A DNA stretch of 64,000 nucleotides from assembly GCA_950295325.1 (NCBI GenBank), contig OX485803.1, positions 50,299,554-50,363,553 of the forward strand. Reading direction: 5' to 3'. Shown here piece by piece: positions 1 through 11,895 of the stretch. The DNA comes from Polytrichum commune. Taxonomy: Eukaryota > Streptophyta > Polytrichopsida > Polytrichales > Polytrichaceae. A model generated the notes under the pieces. It saw only the letters and a program-made list of their open reading frames with translations, ran no database searches and was not told where the DNA came from. Positions within the stretch are counted from its first letter, which is position 1. Each line of letters starts with the position of its first letter. The position numbers and the translations under genes were made by a program.

Positions 1-3000
1 CATAAATAATTTTATTTATTTATTTTACATTATGGTATTTAGTGTAGCACATTGGGATACATTAGATGATAGTCTTGTGTTTTAGTAATATGCAAAGGAA
101 AGATATTTTTGAGCATACTAATGACGAGTATCATATGTTCACATTATAGTTTGCAAGAGGAAGGTATTCTTTAGCATACTAATGCCAAGTATTATTTGTG
201 TACACTTTCATCAACACTAGTAGAAAATGCAGCCAAAAAAACCGCAGCCAAAATTGGTTGCAGTTCTTTTGACCAACATGATTTGCAGTCGTTAAACGAC
301 TATAGATTTTTGTTTTTTTGTTTTGCGACTACAATTTTTTATTTTTTTTTGTTTTTTTTTTTGGGGGGGGGGGCTTGTAACATATTGTTGGAAAATGTAT
401 TTTCAAGACCTTTCCAACGGTATGTTACATGCCCCCAAATTCCTAAAATTTCCGTCACTAAACCAAAGAAACAAATTTAGTTTTCTACTAGTGCAACTTG
501 TAGACCATTGCGTAACATAGGCATATACACCTCGTATCAAGTTTATTGAACAAATGCATGCCAAGATATTAGTCAGCGCACTCGGACACCAAGTGTCATG
601 AGGTGACACCAATGGCGAAGTTATTGATCAACATTGTAACTTAGTATATGCCTCAAAATAAAGTAAGTGAACCTATTATGGTTGTGACACTAAATAACAT
701 TAATGGTGTACTAGAATACGTACATACAAACCAATTTATGCACAAGAAAGTACCAACATTCATACTAGTGCATTCAATTTATGCATCATGTGCATAATAG
801 GTGCCCATACTCAAGGTCAAACACCATCATCCCCCCCCCCCCAAACCACCACCACCACACACACACACAAATACCCCAAGGAGTCCACCTTTTGAAAAGG
901 CACGAGTCCACACCTTCTCCTACATCATGGATACCCATGATCAATATAAGGATAATGTGCTCACATCCACATCCACATCAGTACAAAGAACCTTGACAAT
1001 TTCTTTTCTTTTTTCTTTTTCTTTTTATTTGTTTAATGCAACATGTCACTAAGTGCAAACCTTCACACAACATATAACTTCCAGTAGTTATATCAATATT
1101 GGAACGAATATGAAACCTCGTAAGCACATGTCATTGTACAATAACTTAGGGCAAATTTGTATAAGGATCCGAGTCTAAGAAATTTTGGGTTCAAAACAAA
1201 CACACCTTATTGGACCCAACTTTTGTACTTGAGTGGTTGCTTAAATTTTATTATTATAGATGTTGGAGGATTCTAGAATGATCATTGTTTTTGGATTAAA
1301 ACCAAGTTGTTATTCATGATCTCCAAAGCCCACCCAATAGACACAATAGTTTTGAAACATGAGTTTAAACTAATTTATAACTCAAATTGAGCAAATGATG
1401 GTTCGGTTCTTTAAATAATTTCATGATCTATTCATGATCGACTTAGGTACAATTCATCATGTTTCCCTTATTACTTTTTTGAATGTAATGAGCTTAATAA
1501 GTATAGAGTCGTGCAACATTCATATCATTCTCAAATCTTTTTCCCAATGAAGCAATCAATGAGTCTATCTTGCAGGTTATCTCATTGACTAGCTACCTCA
1601 TTCATGATCATGCAATGGAATCACCATAAGTTTTGTAAGGACCACAACTACAATGTTGGCCTTAACTTATCTAATGTCCATAGCATTTACTCACCAGAGC
1701 AAGGTGAGAGGGTCCAAATTTACAAATATTCAACATTATGAAAATGCCGGACTTTGGTTTGGAAACCCTTCATGCCACCAATAGAAAGTGAAGTCACTCG
1801 CATCTCATCTCTAATTACATAAGCCTGTTACAAGAAAGGCAACCATTCCAGGATACTTCCGACCATTAAACCCAATATTAACTCCTGTCTTTGATCTTAA
1901 CTATAAGCTTCTACAAAACCAAAATAAATGAAAATTTTCTGTTGGGTTGAAGGTGTTGGTTGATAGGAGGTTGAAAATATTCACGAAGTTGATAATCATA
2001 GTGTACATGATGTTATATTATATTGAACAATGGTCCCAACCTTGAAATTTGGTTTCCCAAACCAGATGGAATATGGTTTAGGGTTAAGAGCATAGGTTTC
2101 CCATCAACAGGGTGCCACATAGGTGTCACTTCATTTTTGCATATATGCTTTGGACTCGGTCCCCCAATGTAGAAACCCTTTAGTCCACTTTTTAGCTCTT
2201 GGCAAATAGGATCACTCACTCGATTTTGGGGTCCCGGGCCACTAACCCACGAAGGATCCTTTTGGTGGATGAAAGGGGTCTATCCAAAACCTACCCCCCC
2301 CCACCCCCCCCCACCAAGTCCATGGTTATTATAGTTCTAAATGACGTTTATATTCATAGACCAACTAAAACCATGAGTTTATACTAGGATAAAAAGTAAT
2401 GTCCCTACCACATTCTCACCTACCGAATGGATGACATTTTTCACGAACAAAGGGAAGTTCCAATGAAGTAATTTCACGTCCTGGCTAAATGGTATGTTGT
2501 GGAGAACAAGAAGACTGAGGGACTGATCACACCGGCTGGTTCAAACACCATCCGTCAGCATGTTTACTTGTAAAAGTGTGAGAAATTATGGACCAACATT
2601 TATTTCTCAACGTAATCCCCAACAATTTCACAGCTACAAAGGAGCAATTATTTTTTTGAAGTGATCGAAAATGAGAGAGAATTGTTGCATATGAACGGAT
2701 TACTACAATCTCATCCATTCATGTTTACCATGGCACTAACCCCTATAAGTTTGAGGTTAATTCCTTTCAACTGCGCCCAATCCACCAAACCTATTTAACC
2801 ACTCCTCATGATTAATTCTGGCAACACTAGATTATCTTTGGGACGCAACACCGACCCTACATAGAATTTCAAGACATTTTGGTGGATGAATGAAAAGGTA
2901 GTATGCTTGTAACAACAAAAACCCTCTTTCCAAGTATGGATGAGATGGCCAAAACATATGTTCAAATCTGACTGGGTGGGTTATACCTTCCTCACAGAGT

Positions 3001-3600
3001 CTTGGGAAAATTTTGGGCATAATCGGTCAAGATCCTAGTCTTTCCAAGTCCAACTTGTTACATGTTGACATCTTTCACTTTTTCATTGTTAAATTGGGGT
3101 ATATTTGATAAATTCATCTAAAATGATGCATCATTTTCCTAAAAACTTGAACTCAACCGGTCCATTTGTAATTACGCTAAACAATCCTAGTAATGACTTT
3201 CTTGCAACCCATGTTCATTTTCATAATGAGAATTAATGTGGGCCACAATAAGTTTCAACCCACACTAAATTTATACTAAAACACACTAGCATGCATGGAC
3301 CACAGTAATTGTTTTCGTAGAAAATTAATGTGGGTGAACATTTTATTTTGTGTTACTTTGTTCTATAAGTATTATTCAATGCGTTTGTCAGACTTGGGAA
3401 AGACCCATGGTCTTTAACCCACGTTAATTCCACCTTGACTAGAAAATTAGTGTGACCCATGCTAATTTTCATGGTGGAGCAGCCGGTTCAGTGCTTCCTC
3501 ACTTGCGATGGAAAGTCAATTTTTTTTATTTTTTAAAATAATAATTCTCTCCATTGGTGTGGGAAAATATCCAAGGCTCCGAAAAGGGAACTTCTCCACA
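1..3600. other. AT-rich intergenic region with diverged repeats
   Basis: No ORF here looks coding. The longest are short, overlap on both strands and show no family signature. The region carries a T-run followed by a G-run (about 340-373), C-runs near 830-842 and 2295-2313, and segments that recur elsewhere in the window. The segment 2150-2245 resembles 52325-52440, and 2990-3480 resembles 29790-30075. I read it as decayed transposon DNA. Confidence 0.6.
2990..3480. repeat. Dispersed repeat, copy 1 (second copy at 29790-30075)
   Basis: From the phrase gggcataatcggtcaagatc onward this block matches the 29.8-30.08 kb block in order: the fragment around 'agtccaac..gttacatg', a 'tgacatcttt' stretch, then several short segments with aatgtggg/cacactaa motifs. 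Both copies are on the same strand and clearly diverged. The many copies of TAGTGTG/CACACTA suggest a MITE family with that terminal motif. No coding capacity is seen. Confidence 0.5.
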
Positions 3601-3699
3601 CCAAATTTGGGTGGAGTATTAAAACATGGAATATAGCAACCCACTATGTTACACTGCAGTCAGCCAGTGGCCCTCATCATAAGTTATCAGGAGCTCAAT

Positions 3700-4110
3700 T
3701 TGGAATGCATGGAGAAGCCTACGTCCGGAGCCCCATCACAAGCGGCGGGTGGTCGGCGACCCCACCACAGAACCTTCTCCGCACTGCCGCTCCCCAACGC
3801 CCAACAGTCGGCCATATTCCCACACTCTTCCCCCAACATCCCCTGATCCGACCACTAGTCGCCGGCACAAGCGGCCTCGCGTGCCCGTCGGCGGGTCCGA
3901 GACCGGGCCCGGCCCAGGCCGGCCCGGGTGACTGACGGCGTCCAGCGGATGGGAGGAAGAGCAACCGGGTAGCGTGAAGAAGGGGGGGATTGACCGAAGG
4001 TCGGAGAAGGTTCTAGACGGTCGGTGGGCGCAAGGGCGAAGGAAGCGACGGGCGGAGTGGGGGGCACGCATCGTCGCATTCCATGGGGGGCGGGTCTTGC
4101 TATATATGCC
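3700..4110 (+). promoter_or_regulatory. GC-rich promoter region of the NBR1 gene, TATA box at 4101-4107
   Basis: Base composition changes abruptly to GC-rich around 3720 and stays so to about 4300, unlike the AT-rich flanks. TATATAT at 4101-4107 sits about 650 bases upstream of the NBR1 ATG, so transcription would be expected to start near 4130-4140. ORFs reported on both strands here are GC-driven shadows. The start site is inferred from the TATA position only. Confidence 0.45.
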
Positions 4111-4374
4111 CATGCTTGGGGTTTGCATCGTAACCCTCGTGCTTGTTTTGGTTCTTCTCTCAGCTTTAGGAGAGTGCGGATCACAGGAACGCACCAAATT
4201 TTCGCTCGTAACGGAAGCCTGCGTGCCTCTGGAAGTCCGGCACAGTGTGGCCGTGGAGTCGATTGCGCCAATTCGTGTAGTTTGGTGTGGAATTGACAGT
4301 TCTTCGGGGAGCAATCAGCAAGCAAACTTGGAAGTTGAAGGAGGAGGAAGTTTTTGTTAAACAGTTTAGTGCGG

Positions 4375-4388
4375 TGTGTGTGTTCGCT

Positions 4389-4421
<33 letters not shown>

Positions 4422-4436
4422 TTGTGTGTGTGTGTG
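4375..4436 (+). repeat. GT microsatellite in the NBR1 5' leader
   Basis: Two long GT runs are separated by short interruptions (ttcgctt, acttt). They lie between the presumed TATA box and the NBR1 start codon, so they would be transcribed as GU repeats in the 5' untranslated leader unless a leader intron removes them. Confidence 0.8.
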
Positions 4437-4760
4437 TCTTGGTTGTTAAGAGCTTACGAACGGAGCCCACGGCTTACGGGAACGTGGTGGTTGTGGACGA
4501 AGAAGCGGTCGGTTGATTGTTTTGTTGTGGTGTTTTTCTGTTCTCGTTTAATCTGCGGAAGATTTTGGAGTTGTTCTTGTAGCGGTGGTTTTGTACGGAA
4601 TTTCTTGAAGAACAGTGCAATAATTTTGGAAGACTTTTCTTGGCGGTGTCGAGGAGTAGTTTGTTGTTGTTTTTGTTGGGGTAGTGGTGTGTAAGGGTAG
4701 AGTTTTCCCTGTTGGTGGCGGACGGATTACATTTTTTTAGGATACCAGAATTACGCAGTC

Positions 4761-7700
4761 ATGGCGACTTTTGTGTTGAAGGTGCGTAACTTCTTAACTT
4801 CGTCGTGCTTGTGAATTTCAATTGGTGTGGTGCTGTGGGGGTTCTTGATATGATGTCATGTGGTTATAATGGTAGACATGGCCATTTAAGGACGTGGTTC
4901 AGTTGAGGTTCGGTTGCCTTGTGTGTCGGTGACATGGGGATGATGTCATTTGTGTTTCAGCTTAAGAATTGCTAGTACGTTGAAGACCTTTTTTTCTGCT
5001 GGGGAGTGGGATTTCTTGTGTAACCCCTATCATCTTCATGTTGCACTTAAGAAGTCAAAGAAATTTACGTTTCTCGCTGGGCTGTGGAAGTGATGTTATG
5101 GGGTCTAGTTTTATATTTATTATGGTTTCCTTTGGACGTGTTTTAGTTGTCTAATTAGAAGTGTCATGTCGGATGGCGAGGCTTTAAACCGGCGTTGACG
5201 AGTTGGTTGGGTGGGGTTTGTGTGACATTTGAATCCAAACAGATAAAGTATGGCGATGTATTACGTCGAGTGACTGTGCCCGAACGGATCATGACCAGTG
5301 AGCCGAAACGGATCATGACCAGTGAGCCGAACATGACGTACAGCGAGCTTGTGGATACTATAAGGCAGACATTCAAGGTGCCTGCCTCAACAGAAGTTGT
5401 GGTTACTTACACCGACAATGATAATGATGTGGTTACCATGACTGGTGATCATGATTTGCATGACGCATTCGTCTTGCAAGGACTGAACCCCCTCCGCTTG
5501 ACTGTTACCACAACAGCTGTGGCTAATACTGAATCTCCTGTTACTCCTGCTGCTGCCCGAGCCCAAGCCCAAGCCCAAGCCCAAGCACCACCACCACCAC
5601 CACCATCAGCACCGGCCCCTGGTCGGTGGGGTTCCCATGGTCGCCATGGCCGCCATGGCCGGCCACAGAATTTACCTGATGTGAAGAATTTTCTGGACAG
5701 CACCATGAAGTTTTCGCAGGAAACCGCAAAGCAAACTGCTGATCACGTCCAACAGGTGTTGCATGCATGTGAGCCTCTCATCAGAGGTGCACCCAAGATG
5801 GTGGTGTCTGAGGTCGTGGAGTCACTCATCAAAGCTTTCTCTTCTCAGCCAGCAGCAGGACCACCTGCTCCAAGGGAAAAGGAGGAACTCTCTGAACCTC
5901 TTCTTGTCCCTCCCCAACAATATGGAAGGCCAGCTTTCGGTGTCTGCCCTATGGTCCCCAACCCTTACTGCCCCGCTCCTACACCTCCGGCACCTCCTAC
6001 CCCTTCCCCAATCGGTCCAACTGGTGGTGAAGGAGAAAGTGGAATGAGGTTTGCACGACCCATGCCGAGTGCGGATATGAAGGATGATGTCCGTCATGAT
6101 GGTGTGCAGTGCGACGTATGCAAAGCGTGCCCAATTGTTGGAACTCGTTACAAGTCCAACAAGTAAGTCTTTTTTTTGGTTTGGTTTCTGTTTTGATTTG
6201 TTTTTGCTAATCTCCATGGAATCAGAGTTGCTTCACATATTTTGTGGGACAAGAGAGTTATGCTTCAATTCAATGGGACTCTTTTGTCGGAAGTTGGTCC
6301 GCCATAAATTTCCGTTGGTTGTTTTGAATACTAATTCGGTACATTGAGGGCCAAACACATTTTAACACCTCTTGGCATGCCAAAACGAGTTTGACCCTAA
6401 TTGAACGATGCAGAATGTTCTTTGCTCTAACCTTGACATGACTGCCTTCAAGCATGCACTGAAAATTCACCGAGCATGAAACTTTTTGTTTGCAAAACAA
6501 CCAACTCCCCGTCCAAGAGTCTTGTTGATTTTTTTTGGATTTAAAAAAAAAAATTGAAATTGAAATTATAATGTTGGGTTTAATTTTAATTTTAATTTTA
6601 AATTAACGTTTTCATTTTGCCTGCAGGCATCATGATTATGACCTGTGCCGGGATTGCTTCCAAGAGCATGGAAGTGTGGAAGATTATACCCAGATTGATC
6701 GTCCTATTTGGCGCCCCCGTTTTGGTGGTGGGCGAATGATGCGCTGCCCTGCAGTTCCATCTTACTATGGAGCTAGGCCACATGTTTATATGCGTGGTCC
6801 TCATATGCATGGCGGCCATCACAGTCCTTATGGTGGCAAGGGAGACTCTCGATGTGGAGGTCCTTTCAGTGGTGGTGGTGCTGGAGGCAAATTGGATGCC
6901 CGGTTTGTGCAAGACGTGACAATTTTTGACGGAACGGAACTTGCACCTGGAACTCAATTTACCAAAATCTGGCGACTCCGCAATAGTGGCACCTTCTCAT
7001 GGCCTAAGTCAACTCAGTTGGTGCATGTTGGTGGTGATGAGTTGGGTTCTGTGTTTGCTGTTACAGTGGAGGTGTGTTACATTGTCTTCCTGGACTTCTG
7101 ATGTTTCTGTTCGTTGAATTGTATGTAGAAATAGCCAAATGTTGATTCAGGTCATGTTTTTGTTATATATTCATGTTCAGTCATCTTGTTTTTTAAATAA
7201 GAGTTATTTGTTATCCTAGCCACTTCTATGGATATTGATCTTGTCGTATTGTGTGTGTGTAGTTACCTGAACATGGGTTGGCCCCAGATGAGGAAGTGGA
7301 GGTTTCAGTTGACCTGGTAGCTCCAGAGAAACCAGGTCGCTATGTGTCACATTGGCGATTGGTATCACCTGCTGGACAGAAATTTGGTCATCGCGTTTGG
7401 GTTTTAATCCAGGTATATAGAAGAGCTTCATGTGAGCTGGAAGATTGTCTGATTTGTTAGGTCTTTTCGATGCATTCTATGGAAGATCTTTTTTGTGGAG
7501 TTTTGTCAAGGTACTGATCACTGGTGTATGTTACTGCTTATTTATGTTGCCAGGTTGTGCCCAAGGATGAACAGTCCCCACAAATGCTGGAGTCTTTGAT
7601 TGCCTCGCAAGAAGGCGATGAAGAACTTGAGGAGTCTGAGCACCTCAGAAATGTGGACTTGCAGGCCAAGGGCCTCAGGTCTGAGGAGAGTGTTACTTCT

Positions 7701-8541
7701 GTATTGGGTACAGAAGAGACAGATGCTGGTCGGCCAGAAGATGAAATTTCTTCAGCTGTTAATATTGTGAACGATCTGATCACCTTGGATCCAGAGATTC
7801 CTGAAGAGCAGAAACCCCAGGTTGATGCAGTCCCTGCCTTTCCTGGAACAGTTGTGTACCCGGGAATTACTGAACAGGTGATTCCACCTATTCAGATTGA
7901 GGAATCTAAGGACTTCAAGGATGATGATGTGAAGGTTCAAGAGGAGAATATTGCTGTGGAAAATAGTGAGCTTGGGAATTTCTCCATGGTTGACATGCCC
8001 AACGTTGAATTGGCACCAGTGACAAACATTGCTGAGCCAGACGTTGAAAATGTGGAACTCCCAAAGGTCATAGATTTTGAAGATGGATCCTATACTGAGA
8101 AGGACCGTGTTCGCTCTGATGCTGAGGCGGACTCTGTGGAGGTGATGTTGGGAACACTTGAGGCAATGGGCTTCAATCAGAGAAGCTTGAACCTTGAAGT
8201 CTTGAAGAAGAATAACTATGATATGCAGCGTACCCTTGATGACTTGGTAATGGCTGCAGAGTGGGATCCTATGCTTGAAGAACTTGAGGAAATGGTAAGA
8301 TGATCTGTTATGTATATCATTTCTGATGATTTGATTGCCTTGCTATTACAAACTGCTCTTTTAAGGATTTATTTTTGATGTCTACATACTGAAGAAGCAT
8401 GTGGTAATGCTGCAGGGATTTTATGACACTGATATGAACCGTCGATTGATGTTCAAAAACAATGGCAGTGTGAAGCGTGTTGTGAAGGAGCTTGTGCAGA
8501 TGTACAAGGACCCAAACCCAAAGGGAAAGGAGCAGATGTAG
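4761..8541 (+). CDS. NBR1: NBR1/Joka2-type selective autophagy cargo receptor, six exons, 800 aa
   Basis: Coding exons: 4761-4781, 5243-6162, 6627-7071, 7263-7412, 7554-8294, 8416-8541. All introns are GT-AG and the phase closes to 801 codons. Domains in order: PB1 at residues 1-98 with basic K9/R15/R16 and an acidic TDNDND loop at 64-69; an Ala-Gln/Pro low-complexity linker; a helical stretch; a ZZ zinc finger about 293-337 (C297, C300, C321, C324); the NBR1 four-tryptophan domain about 403-514 (W429, W439, W493, W508); and two C-terminal UBA domains, about 707-746 and 753-790. A WDPM motif at 749-752 sits where plant NBR1 carries its Atg8-interacting motif. In known plants the protein self-polymerises through PB1, binds ubiquitinated cargo and ATG8, and is degraded in the vacuole. 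Oddity: a 24-bp in-frame duplication lies inside PB1. Exon 1 codes only seven residues. It is inferred from the good donor at 4782 and from PB1 continuity. Confidence 0.93.
5285..5332 (+). repeat. 24-bp tandem duplication inside the PB1 coding sequence
   Basis: Units 5285-5308 and 5309-5332 differ only at the last base and encode RIMTSEPK and RIMTSEPN. They lie between the second strand and first helix of PB1, a loop where length variation may be tolerated. Confidence 0.9.
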
Positions 8542-8656
8542 ATTTGAGTTTATATAGCTGGTCCTAGTTCGGGTAGTACAGCGTTTTGCAATCTTTTGTC
8601 TGAGACCGTGACAGTAGAGGTCTCTACTTTCAGAGGGTGGTTGTCTTCCAATTTGA

Positions 8657-8662
8657 AATAAA
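8657..8662 (+). terminator. Polyadenylation signal AATAAA of the NBR1 gene
   Basis: AATAAA lies 116 bases after the NBR1 stop codon, a normal position for a plant 3' untranslated region. Cleavage would be expected a little downstream. Confidence 0.55.
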
Positions 8663-8669
8663 AGGCATG

Positions 8670-9360
8670 TACTTAATTTACCGGTCTGTTTCGTAGTGGT
8701 ATTGGGCTGTTTACTCAAAAAGCACTTCAAATGGAACGAGGGTGGTTAGGTATGTGTTTAGTTGCTTAATCAGTGACCTAGACTTCCTCATCCTTTTTAC
8801 ACAGAGAGGGGTTGCTGGTCATAGGAACAATTACTGTGCACATTTTGTATGTAATATGTGGTATGTTCAATGAAGTGTTAGATTTTGTAACATGTTTTGA
8901 GTCTCTGATGTCTGGAATATTTTCTGGTTTGACAAGTAGCTGAAACGGTTATTACTGTATATGCACATTGGACAAGTATATCTGCTGGTTATTTAAAGAT
9001 AAAAGGAAAGAATGATTATGGAAAACAACTATGGAATGCTGAAAGCACATCAAAACTTTCCATTTTAAATGTTGAGAAGATTGTATGACTTGTGTTCTAT
9101 ACAATGCCACACAATAAACTGTAAAGCAAATTGTAACATCAGATTGCTGCATACGTCACAGCGCCATTGGCTGCATCAATTTACATATGAAAACTTATCA
9201 TAGGTAACATCAGATAATTACACTGTTGCTCCACTAGGTGTGATCCAATATAATAACTACAATATACATCACCCTTTGGAAGTTTGTGCTGTATTCATAA
9301 GCTGTTGGTAAGCAATGAACACTTGTGGTGTGATTTCCATCACAAGGAACCAGGCATAGG
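8670..9360. other. Intergenic, nothing recognised
   Basis: AT-rich DNA downstream of NBR1. The short ORFs on the minus strand have no recognisable motifs. Confidence 0.5.
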
Positions 9361-9363
9361 AAC

Positions 9364-10169
9364 TCATTTCATTGGCAAGTGAATACGTTGAAAAAGTATC
9401 GCACTATAGTGTTCATCATCATTGACAGGGGTTCTGAAAAGCATTCCAGAGTTCAGGATCATAGTGGAGATGGAAGTGATCAGAGGCGAGGTTGTGGAAA
9501 CCCATACAGACCGGGCTGCCACGGCAGGAACAGCAGCAAAGTGGGGGAAGTTCACCCTCAAACACAACAGAGACGGGTATTCTCTTCCCCTACTGGTTTC
9601 TCGAGTTCTCAATTGCAGGTACAGATTGACACACATTGATAGGAGCCATTTCCCAACTGCCCACACGCTCCTGTATGGAATACGCAGAGTGCATGGAAGG
9701 GAGAGTGGCCAGTGCCTGAAATTCGTAGAGCTGGATCTACAATCTGAACCTGAAATTCAAGAACTTGAGCGATCGATCCCTTAAATTCTCCGAGGCATCT
9801 TTACCTTCCCTGGTAATCACACCAAAACCCACAAAAAAACCCGTCAGAACACTCTCCGTCCATCACCGCCTGCGGAATGTGCAGGCGGGACGTTCATCAA
9901 GCAGACCTCATTCAGCCATTTCTAGTGAAAGAGGCCGTAGTATTCGCGCTCAGGAGGGAGAGTCATATCTCATCGTCCGGGGTGAAGGTATCGTCTGTAT
10001 AGGAAAACACAGATCGAAGGTACGCACTATAGAACAGATCCTGTTCAAGTATAGTCGTACCAGCATATCTATCCCTCGCAACTATATTGGTTCTTCGAGG
10101 TGCGCCCGCATTCGATATGGGTTAAATGGTCTTCCTGGGCTCCTACCATTTCTCCTCCTGCATTTCTGA
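9364..10169. other. Unresolved, possibly coding relic
   Basis: This block has more balanced base composition than its flanks and stays open on both strands: 9422-9784 and 9765-10169 on +, 9364-9666 on -. The + frame encodes stretches such as AKWGKFTLKHNRDGYSLP that read like protein, but I recognise no family. No convincing splice sites join the two + ORFs. It could be an exon of an unknown gene, a pseudogene, or a GC-rich repeat. The strand is undecided. Confidence 0.25.
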
Positions 10170-10906
10170 AGCTCTTCATGCTCACACACAACGCAACTAA
10201 GCCCTAAATGGATACTTTTTTGATCTCTGAACCCACTTCTCGTAAGATTCGAAACATGAAATTAGTGCAAGAAGATTAGAGACATTGAATTAGCCTAGTG
10301 GATTCACATTCCTATGATTACCATTCTCCAAGGGAACGTTATGCATACTTACTCCCATGAAAAGTGGAGAGGGGAGGCAAATTCCTATCATTTAGTGGTT
10401 TTACAGGCTTGGCCAGCACATGGAAATATGCCTTACTCCCCATCATCACCGGGCCAAGAATTTGTGGGAGATGGTGAAAAGGTTGAGAACACCTGATGAC
10501 TTGAAATTTTGTTGTATATCGTATTTGACCCGAAGTTAGAATCGGAGACCCTAAATTAGTCTACCAAGAGTTATGTGGGATAAATTATCGATAAACTTGT
10601 TCGGGGTAGGTTTTTGCCACTAATCCTAAGCCCTATTACCTCTGTACGTACTACACATGAGGGGAGCACTTGTAGTAAGAACGTAGAAGAATATGCTCAA
10701 TATATGTGCTAGCATGATATCGAATTTCCATGGAGAAGTGCAAAATAAATACAACGAGATAAATTAATAGATAGAGTTTGTATGGTAATGAGACTGCAAG
10801 CAGTGTACCTTAAGGATTCGTGGCAACCCTGTATGTTGATGGTGAAAACAACGGGAACCTATTATAGCTTGGATTTTCTTAACCCTTAAAGGTTGGCAAA
10901 GCCCTC

Positions 10907-11250
10907 TACACTAAAATGGATATTTAGTGTTTGATACACTAAATACGAATGCATGCACTAAATGTCAATAATCCTGTGGAAATAAGTAACATTAAATGTG
11001 AACTCAAACACTAAATATCAACTATGGTAATATGTGGAAGTTACATGTTTGAATTTAGTGTTAGTAAGGATATGGGAAAAACAAAAAAAAACCAACAACA
11101 ACAACAACAATGAAGGGAGGTGGCAGTAGGGAAGGTAGCGGCACATTTATTTCTAACACTAATTGTCAAGGAATTAAAAATTAGCGTTGAGCAGGGTAGG
11201 GTGGTAAGAACATTAAATATAATCAAACCCTGAATATCCTTTTCAGTGTA
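10907..11250. mobile_element. MITE flanked by TA, with ~30-bp terminal inverted repeats
   Basis: The left end reads TACACTAAAATGGATATTTA and the inverted right end TACACTGAAAAGGATATTCA. Similarity continues for about ten more bases. Both ends are flanked by TA, as for Tc1/mariner-type (Stowaway-like) insertions. The left end also folds into a perfect 10-bp stem with a 5-base loop at 10921-10945. The 344-bp element has no coding capacity. Confidence 0.6.
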
Positions 11251-11895
11251 CTAATTGCATGTTTCAGTTGATTATGAGTATTAGACAATGGCAATTGCTT
11301 TTTAGAGGAATTCAGAACTAGGAGAATGTGGACACAAGTCCTCCATTTGGGAAAACATGCTCCACCCTGAAATCTTTTAGGACATGGTATTGTGGGTATG
11401 AAGCCACCATTCCAACTTAGGGCCCACTTCACACACGAGCCAAGGGTTGTGACCATGTACATAATTGTCAGGGTCCTCGAATCTCATCCAAAAGATATAC
11501 TAGTTGTTTAAATACATTATTTATAATCTTCCATGTGGGAACCCATGTGGGTTGTTCATCCATGATAACTGCTTTTGGCCCTTAGGCCTTCGCCTTCTAG
11601 TGTGAAGTGAACTTGGACGGTCTTGGCTTTTTTTACCAATGAGAGATCTTAGAAAACGATGGTCACGGGTCTTCAATCTTGCGTGTGAAGTGACCCTTCA
11701 TCTCTTTAGTATGGACACATGGTTGAATCTTGTATAAGCTTGCTTACATTGAAGTTGATTGGTCATAGGGGTCACATAGTTGTTATGTGATGTATCCAAG
11801 CCTCCCCCCCTTCACACCTTGATATCCGTAGGGTTGATTCCATTGATCAAACCTACATTATTGTTCTTGCGTGGCATGATGTTCACCTTCCACAA

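Noticed and set aside
3719-4694. Long ORFs on both strands upstream of NBR1 (up to 192 aa)
   Set aside because: They overlap each other in several frames of GC-rich promoter DNA and show no domain. Composition explains them.
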